Positions 17,380 to 20,585 of a DNA stretch of 20,585 nt are shown piece by piece (the stretch's first letter is position 1; the number at the start of each line of letters is the position of its first letter). This stretch comes from an uncultured Eisenbergiella sp. Lineage in GTDB: Bacteria > Bacillota > Clostridia > Lachnospirales > Lachnospiraceae. Location: positions 1 to 20,585 of the forward strand of contig CARDPF010000015.1 of NCBI GenBank assembly GCA_948960675.1, written 5' to 3'. The notes beneath the pieces are model-generated. The model was not told where the DNA came from. It saw only the letters and a program-made list of their open reading frames with translations, and did no database searches. Both the position numbers and the translations under genes were made by a program.

Positions 17380-17420
17380 AAAAAAAGGGACTCCTATACA
17401 TCTCTATATAAGAGTCCCTT
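17380..17420 (-). terminator. Intra-operon factor-independent terminator (attenuator)
   Basis: Read on the minus strand, a perfect 9-bp stem (AAGGGACTC with GAGTCCCTT) extends by a further TATA/TATA pairing after one mismatch, around an eight-base loop, and runs into seven T residues. It starts 22 bases after the binding-protein stop codon and ends 57 bases before the first permease gene. Partial termination here would give more binding protein than permease and enzymes, a common arrangement in ABC sugar operons. Confidence 0.88.
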
Positions 17421-17442
17421 CCAGTCAGGTACTGCCTAAAAT

Positions 17443-18831
17443 TTACTGGTTATTGGCAATGAAATCTTCTAATGCTTTCTGTGCGTTGTCCAGCGCCTCA
17501 TCCGTGCTCTTTAAGCCCAGCGTGCCTTCCTCTACGAGGGGATTGATGATATCCTGGTATCCTTTGAGGGCATTGGGCACCACAAGGGTGTTGGTCTCTT
17601 CCAGACATTTCGCAATCTCTTTGGTGATCGGGTTCTTAAAGAATTCCGTGGAATCATCAAAATCGTTTCTGGCAGAGAAGTCACCAAGGCTGGTGGACAG
17701 GAAATCCTGCGTATCTTTGCTGGTCACATATTTGATAAACTCATAGGAACCTTCCGGACATTTCGCCCCTTTGGGGATCTCCAGTACGAAGCCGCCGCCG
17801 TTTGCCAGATGGCCGTTGCCTTCCTTAAACTCGGGAAGCGGAATCACACCGTATTCCAGGTCAGGTGCATTCTGTTTCAGGCTGGAAACGTATGCGGAAG
17901 TGTGCACCAGCATGGAGATCACACCGGATGCAAAGGGATCCTGCATGCCGCTGGAGAATACCGCGCTAAGTTCGTTAAACTCATCCATTCCATATACTTC
18001 AATCTGTTTGCGGACCCACTTAAACGCTTCCCTGTTGGTATCCGTATTCACTTTTGCTTCACAGGTTTCCGGATCAAACCAGGCCGGTCCGTTGTTGGCG
18101 TTGAGCATCCAGGTGTCCACACCGCCGTTACCAAGCGTAGGGATAAATCCAACCCTCTCCCAGGTATCGCCATTCTTCTTGTCCAGCTTACGGGCTGCTT
18201 CTTCCAAATCCGCCCAGGTCTGGATATCTTCCGGATTAATGCCTGCTTCTTCAAAGTGCGCCTTGTTGTAGTAAATACCCCTGGTATCCACAGAAAGCGG
18301 AAGTGCATAAACGCTGCCGTCATCCCCGGTGCAGACATCCAGATACTGGTCATAGAACGCGCTCTTTACATCGTCGGTCAGGTAAGCATCCAGCGGCTCC
18401 ACCTGTCCCTGTTCCGCACGGAACCTTACTTCTTCCAGATTGTTCGCCATGATGTCACAGGGCTTGCCTGCAGCGATCTGGGCAATGTTCTTGGTGAAAA
18501 TATCACCCCACGGAATATCCACATAGGTAACATGGTACTTACTCTGGGAAGCGTTGAAACCGTCTACCATCTCCATGATGTAAGGCTTTCTCGCTTCACT
18601 GCTCCACCAGCTCCAGAACTCCAGTTCCACCACCTCGCCGTTATCGTCTGCTGCCGCCTGGGTCTCTGCCGGTGTGGACTCAGCCACTTCCTTGGATTCC
18701 TCCGGGGCCGCCTCGGAACTTGCCGCAGGCGCGGGGGTGGTTTCCGCAGGTGCCGGACTGCTGCCGCAGCCTGCCAGCATGGACGCTGTCATCGCTGCCG
18801 TCAGCAATGTAACCAATACTCTTTTCTTCAT
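17443..18831 (-). CDS. Extracellular sugar-binding lipoprotein of the CUT1 ABC importer
   Basis: The 462-residue protein has a lipoprotein signal peptide: basic MKKR, a hydrophobic stretch, and the lipobox LAGC with Cys22 as the acylation site. A disordered Ala/Pro/Glu/Thr-rich tether follows (about 23-68), then a family-1 solute-binding domain starting VVELEFWSWWSS and containing segments typical of oligosaccharide binders (VYALPLSVDTRGIYYNKAHFEE, TWADLEEAARKL). It would sit on the outside of the membrane and capture the oligosaccharide for the MalF/MalG-like permeases. ATG 18831 is chosen because AAGGAGG lies seven bases upstream and the signal peptide begins there. It is the first operon gene, about 40 bases from the predicted transcription start. 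The terminator after it should make it the most abundant product. Confidence 0.95.
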   Translation of the reverse strand: MKKRVLVTLLTAAMTASMLAGCGSSPAPAETTPAPAASSEAAPEESKEVAESTPAETQAAADDNGEVVELEFWSWWSSEARKPYIMEMVDGFNASQSKYHVTYVDIPWGDIFTKNIAQIAAGKPCDIMANNLEEVRFRAEQGQVEPLDAYLTDDVKSAFYDQYLDVCTGDDGSVYALPLSVDTRGIYYNKAHFEEAGINPEDIQTWADLEEAARKLDKKNGDTWERVGFIPTLGNGGVDTWMLNANNGPAWFDPETCEAKVNTDTNREAFKWVRKQIEVYGMDEFNELSAVFSSGMQDPFASGVISMLVHTSAYVSSLKQNAPDLEYGVIPLPEFKEGNGHLANGGGFVLEIPKGAKCPEGSYEFIKYVTSKDTQDFLSTSLGDFSARNDFDDSTEFFKNPITKEIAKCLEETNTLVVPNALKGYQDIINPLVEEGTLGLKSTDEALDNAQKALEDFIANNQ

Positions 18832-18877
18832 GATGCTTCCTCCTTGCATTTTTGAAACTCATTTTTGTTCCTGTGCC

Positions 18878-18909
18878 ATTATAGTATCATCAATATTCAC
18901 ATTTTGCAA
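18878..18909 (-). promoter_or_regulatory. Operon promoter (minus strand)
   Basis: A perfect TATAAT (-10) is at 18878-18883 on the minus strand. The only TTG-type -35, TTGCAA at 18904-18909, is 20 bases away instead of 17, so the promoter looks weak unless helped. Transcription should start near 18871, leaving a leader of about 40 bases before the binding-protein ATG. No CcpA-type cre match was seen near it. Confidence 0.65.
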
Positions 18910-18913
18910 GACT

Positions 18914-18944
18914 ATTTTTGGCTATTTTTGAATATATTTGGTTT
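18914..18944. promoter_or_regulatory. Three operator-like repeats in exact 10-bp phase
   Basis: Three overlapping 11-base units at 18914, 18924 and 18934 each match 10 of 11 positions of HYTHTTGRTYW, the reverse complement of the WRAYCAADARD tandem operator I recall for Bacillus IolR, a DeoR-family repressor. On the minus strand they read as A-tracts in helical phase, so DNA bending is an alternative explanation. They lie just upstream of the operon promoter's -35, a position better suited to activation or looping than to simple blocking. Confidence 0.5.
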
Positions 18945-18960
18945 TTTTGTGAATAGTGTT

Positions 18961-19021
18961 GGATTCTATGGGCAAACTATTACTATTTTGCTCGCTTTTT
19001 TGGTTATAATGCATAGAATCC
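18961..19021. repeat. Perfect 10-bp inverted repeat spanning 61 bp
   Basis: GGATTCTATG at 18961-18970 is exactly repeated in inverse orientation at 19012-19021, separated by 41 bases. The interval contains a perfect-match operator-like site and a TATAAT on the plus strand. It may bring two bound proteins together or frame a regulatory hairpin; it has no T-run of terminator type after it. Confidence 0.55.
18996..19006. promoter_or_regulatory. Fourth operator-like site, full consensus match
   Basis: This 11-base unit, TAACCAAAAAA on the minus strand, matches all 11 positions of the WRAYCAADARD pattern and overlaps a plus-strand TATAAT at 19005-19010. That overlap would suit autoregulation of the regulator if the TATAAT is a second, upstream promoter; no good -35 accompanies it. 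Confidence 0.42.
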
Positions 19022-19212
19022 CTTCCTGCTTTTCCCTTTTCACCCCTATTTCATTGCTTTTTAGCAGTTCATACTTCTTCACTTAATTCCATAATATTCC
19101 ATTTCAGCATCATATAGGCCCGTATTCGGCACTACCATTTTTTCATATTGCATGATTTTTGTCTCACTTTTTCAATATATTTTACAAATATTCATATTTT
19201 TATGGAAAATGC

Positions 19213-19241
19213 TTCAAATTCTATTCAAAACGTGTTATGAT
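19213..19241 (+). promoter_or_regulatory. Promoter of the DeoR-family regulator
   Basis: TTCAAA (-35, 19213-19218) and TATGAT (-10, 19236-19241) are 17 bases apart, and the -10 is preceded by TGT as in extended -10 promoters. Transcription would start near 19248, 28 bases before the chosen start codon. The promoter's position excludes the upstream in-frame start codons of the regulator frame. Confidence 0.65.
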
Positions 19242-19275
19242 GGGTGTAAGAAAAAGAAAAGCGAGGTATTTTCAT

Positions 19276-20013
19276 ATGATTCCCGCAGTTAGACAGGAAA
19301 AAATCCTTGATATGCTCTCTTCCAATGAAATCGTATCCACCGACGCGATCATGAGGGGGCTGTCCATCTCCGTCTCCACGCTGCGCAGAGATCTGATGAA
19401 GCTGGAGGGGGAAAAGAAAATCACGCTGCTGCACGGCGGAGGCGTGCGGCTGGCCCCTAAATCCGTGGAGTTAAACATTTCCACCAAGCTGGAACTCAAT
19501 AAGGATGCAAAGGAGAAAATCGCATGCAAGGCGGCCTCCCTCGTACACGACGGGGATGTCATTTTTCTGGATCCCTCCAGCACCACCTATCCCATGATCC
19601 CCTATCTGGCCAACCGGAATGTCACCGTTGTCACCAACGGCATTTCCCATGTCAACCGTCTGGTAGCGCTGGATATCCCCTGCATCATGCTGGGCGGCTC
19701 CCTCAAAAAAACCACCAACTCCTGCATCGGCCCCATGGCGGAGAACGCCCTGAAAAATCTTTATTTTAATAAGTGCTTTCTGGGCGCCAGCGGCTTTTCC
19801 ATCCCTTCCGGCATTACCAACCACGACATCAACGAACGCGCCATCAAGCTTTTGGCCCTCCAAAACGCCAGCCAGCCTTATTTTTTACTGGACTATTCCA
19901 AATACGGTATCGTGACCATGGTACAGGTGGCGGACTTGGACCAATACCCTGTCCTGATCGACTACATCCCAAAAGAACTGGAAAACTACGGCAATTTCAT
20001 CCTCTGTGAATGA
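19276..20013 (+). CDS. DeoR/GlpR-family transcriptional regulator
   Basis: The 245-residue product has the standard DeoR-family length and layout. An N-terminal winged helix-turn-helix occupies residues 5-57 (RQEKILDMLSSNEIVST, then VSTLRRDLMKLE with the recognition helix, and LLHGGGVRL in the wing). The C-terminal sugar-phosphate-sensing domain has HDGDVIFLDPSSTTYPMIPYL (91-111), VVTNGISHVNRL, and a GASGFSIPSGITNHDINERAIK segment. Family members bind phosphorylated sugars or sugar acids, so the inducer is probably made by one of the operon kinases. ATG 19276 is chosen because GAGG is nine bases upstream and the predicted promoter lies within the longer frame. It is divergent from the operon and presumably controls it through the repeats at 18914-18944 and 18996-19006. 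Whether it represses or activates is not shown; the weak operon -35 leaves activation possible. Confidence 0.93.
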   Translation: MIPAVRQEKILDMLSSNEIVSTDAIMRGLSISVSTLRRDLMKLEGEKKITLLHGGGVRLAPKSVELNISTKLELNKDAKEKIACKAASLVHDGDVIFLDPSSTTYPMIPYLANRNVTVVTNGISHVNRLVALDIPCIMLGGSLKKTTNSCIGPMAENALKNLYFNKCFLGASGFSIPSGITNHDINERAIKLLALQNASQPYFLLDYSKYGIVTMVQVADLDQYPVLIDYIPKELENYGNFILCE

Positions 20014-20080
20014 AGCTGCAATGCCGTACATACTTTGGGCTGGCGGTGGCTGGTAGGGCATCCCTGTCGGGCGGAAGTTT

Positions 20081-20280
20081 GGGTAGGGTGCGCAGGCTCT
20101 GGCACATGGGAATATACAAACCGTGATATTTCACCAAAATGCCGTCCCATTCCAAACTGCAAAAAGCGCGGAAACTCGCTGCGCTCAAACAATCCGCTTG
20201 TTTTTGCAGGAATGAACCGGCATTTTGGGAAATATCACGGTTTGCATGCAAGCATGTGCCAGAGCCTGCGCACCGTACCC
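20081..20280. repeat. 200-bp imperfect palindrome (MITE-like or structured RNA)
   Basis: The outer arms 20081-20108 and 20253-20280 match at 27 of 28 positions, and inner arms share CAAACCGTGATATTTC and AAAATGCCG, giving about 64-bp arms. The interior (20145-20217) can fold further: CATTCC with GGAATG, TGCAAAAA with TTTTTGCA, and AGCGC with GCGCT. Open frames in it are by-products of the repeat. It resembles dispersed palindromic elements and might be a MITE, or a folded RNA from read-through of the regulator. The preceding 20014-20080 shows nothing recognisable. Confidence 0.8.
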
Positions 20281-20290
20281 CGCGTATGTT

Positions 20291-20422
20291 AAGTTAATGT
20301 CACAATGTCACAAACTTTTTCGGTTTTTTGAGCGAAAATTGCTGGAATCTGTATAACTTCGTTAGGGTTATGGTAAATTAGTGTCAAGTGGGAGGAAAAT
20401 TGATAGTGAATTAATGTCAAGT
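20291..20422. repeat. Direct repeats of an AATGTCA-type motif (possible IS end)
   Basis: AAATTAGTGTCAAGT (20375-20389) and GAATTAATGTCAAGT (20408-20422) are near-identical and 33 bp apart; AAGTTAATGTCACAA (20291-20305) is related and its AATGTCAC octamer is tandemly duplicated at 20296-20311. Several short repeats at one end are typical of IS21-like ends, for example, but no transposase is visible, so the assignment is tentative. The spacing between repeats holds no gene. Confidence 0.4.
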
Positions 20423-20430
20423 AACTTACA

Positions 20431-20464
20431 ATTGAAAAGTGGTCGAATTCGACCACTTTTCAAT
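20431..20464. terminator. Perfect 34-bp palindrome, possible bidirectional terminator
   Basis: The 34 bases are exactly self-complementary, centred on GAATTC, with GAAAAGTGGTCG forming the stem. Runs of four A and four T at the two ends give it a terminator-like form on both strands. It lies about 70 bases past the stop codon of the minus-strand frame at the right edge and could end that transcript. Alternatively it is a protein-binding or transposon-related palindrome. Confidence 0.5.
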
Positions 20465-20532
20465 CATGCGTTTATCTAAAAAGTAACAATATTCTGTGAT
20501 GTAATAACATCCGCCTATAAGCCTTTCCCATA

Positions 20533-20585
20533 TTATGCAATACCATATTTTTTAAAAATACTGTTCAAATCCTCTCTGCTGATTT
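20533..20585 (-). CDS. C-terminal end of an unknown minus-strand gene (partial)
   Basis: A minus-strand frame enters from the right edge and ends at TAA 20533-20535, giving the last 16 residues ISREDLNSIFKKYGIA. The charged, helix-like ending and the palindrome downstream are compatible with a real gene end, but 16 residues do not identify a family, and chance cannot be excluded. Confidence 0.35.
   Translation of the reverse strand, partial: ISREDLNSIFKKYGIA

Noticed and set aside
17809..18855. Plus-strand frame of 348 codons opposite the binding-protein gene
   Set aside because: It is antisense to a lipoprotein gene with clear lipobox and ribosome binding site, and its own sequence shows no domain.
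18914..18944. CRISPR-like array of short repeats
   Set aside because: Units are 10-11 bases and contiguous, without spacers; they fit operator repeats or A-tracts instead.
19203..19222. Possible CcpA cre site near TGGAAAATGCTTCA
   Set aside because: It lacks the central CG and matches too few consensus positions.
19159..19275. Upstream extension of the DeoR-family regulator by 39 codons
   Set aside because: The extension covers a recognisable -35/-10 pair and is absent from family proteins, which start with a short MxxxxRxxxIL segment as at 19276.
19986..20292. Overlapping small open frames on both strands after the regulator
   Set aside because: They run through the large palindrome, mirror each other because of its symmetry, and have no ribosome binding sites or recognisable domains.

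Overview
The window looks like part of a glycan-utilisation island from a gut-type Firmicute, most likely a Lachnospiraceae/Clostridium cluster XIVa relative. That assignment is an inference from strong AGGAGG-type ribosome binding sites, GC-rich genes beside very AT-rich control regions, a lipoprotein-dependent ABC sugar importer without its own ATPase, and a DeoR-family regulator.

Twelve genes lie head to tail on the minus strand (about 18831 down to 1) and read as one operon. In order of transcription they are: sugar-binding lipoprotein, two ABC permeases, an Asp/Glu-racemase-like protein, an FGGY sugar kinase, a class II ketose-bisphosphate-type aldolase, a formylglycine sulfatase, a short GH38 alpha-mannosidase, a DUF1537-family kinase, a long GH38 alpha-mannosidase, a GH2 beta-mannosidase-like enzyme, and a GH36/raffinose-synthase-family gene cut by the left edge. 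Gaps are short (8-base overlap to about 120 bases). A factor-independent terminator sits between the binding-protein gene and the permeases, and a strong GC hairpin precedes the DUF1537 kinase. None of the hydrolases nor the sulfatase has a signal peptide, so the picture is import of intact, possibly sulfated, mannose-containing oligosaccharides or glycosides, then desulfation and trimming inside the cell. The two kinases plus aldolase suggest that something other than plain mannose is also catabolised, because mannose alone would not need them.

The divergent region 18832-19275 carries a minus-strand promoter for the operon, three operator-like repeats at exact 10-bp spacing, a fourth better match farther upstream, a 61-bp inverted repeat and a plus-strand promoter for the DeoR-family regulator (19276-20013). 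The repeats resemble the tandem operator described for the DeoR-family protein IolR, so the regulator is a natural candidate to bind them.

Right of the regulator (20014-20585) there is no convincing complete gene. The stretch holds a 200-bp imperfect palindrome (20081-20280), a set of AATGTCA-type direct repeats that may be the end of an insertion sequence, a perfect 34-bp palindrome, and the last 16 codons of a minus-strand reading frame running in from the right edge. No rRNA, tRNA or CRISPR was seen.
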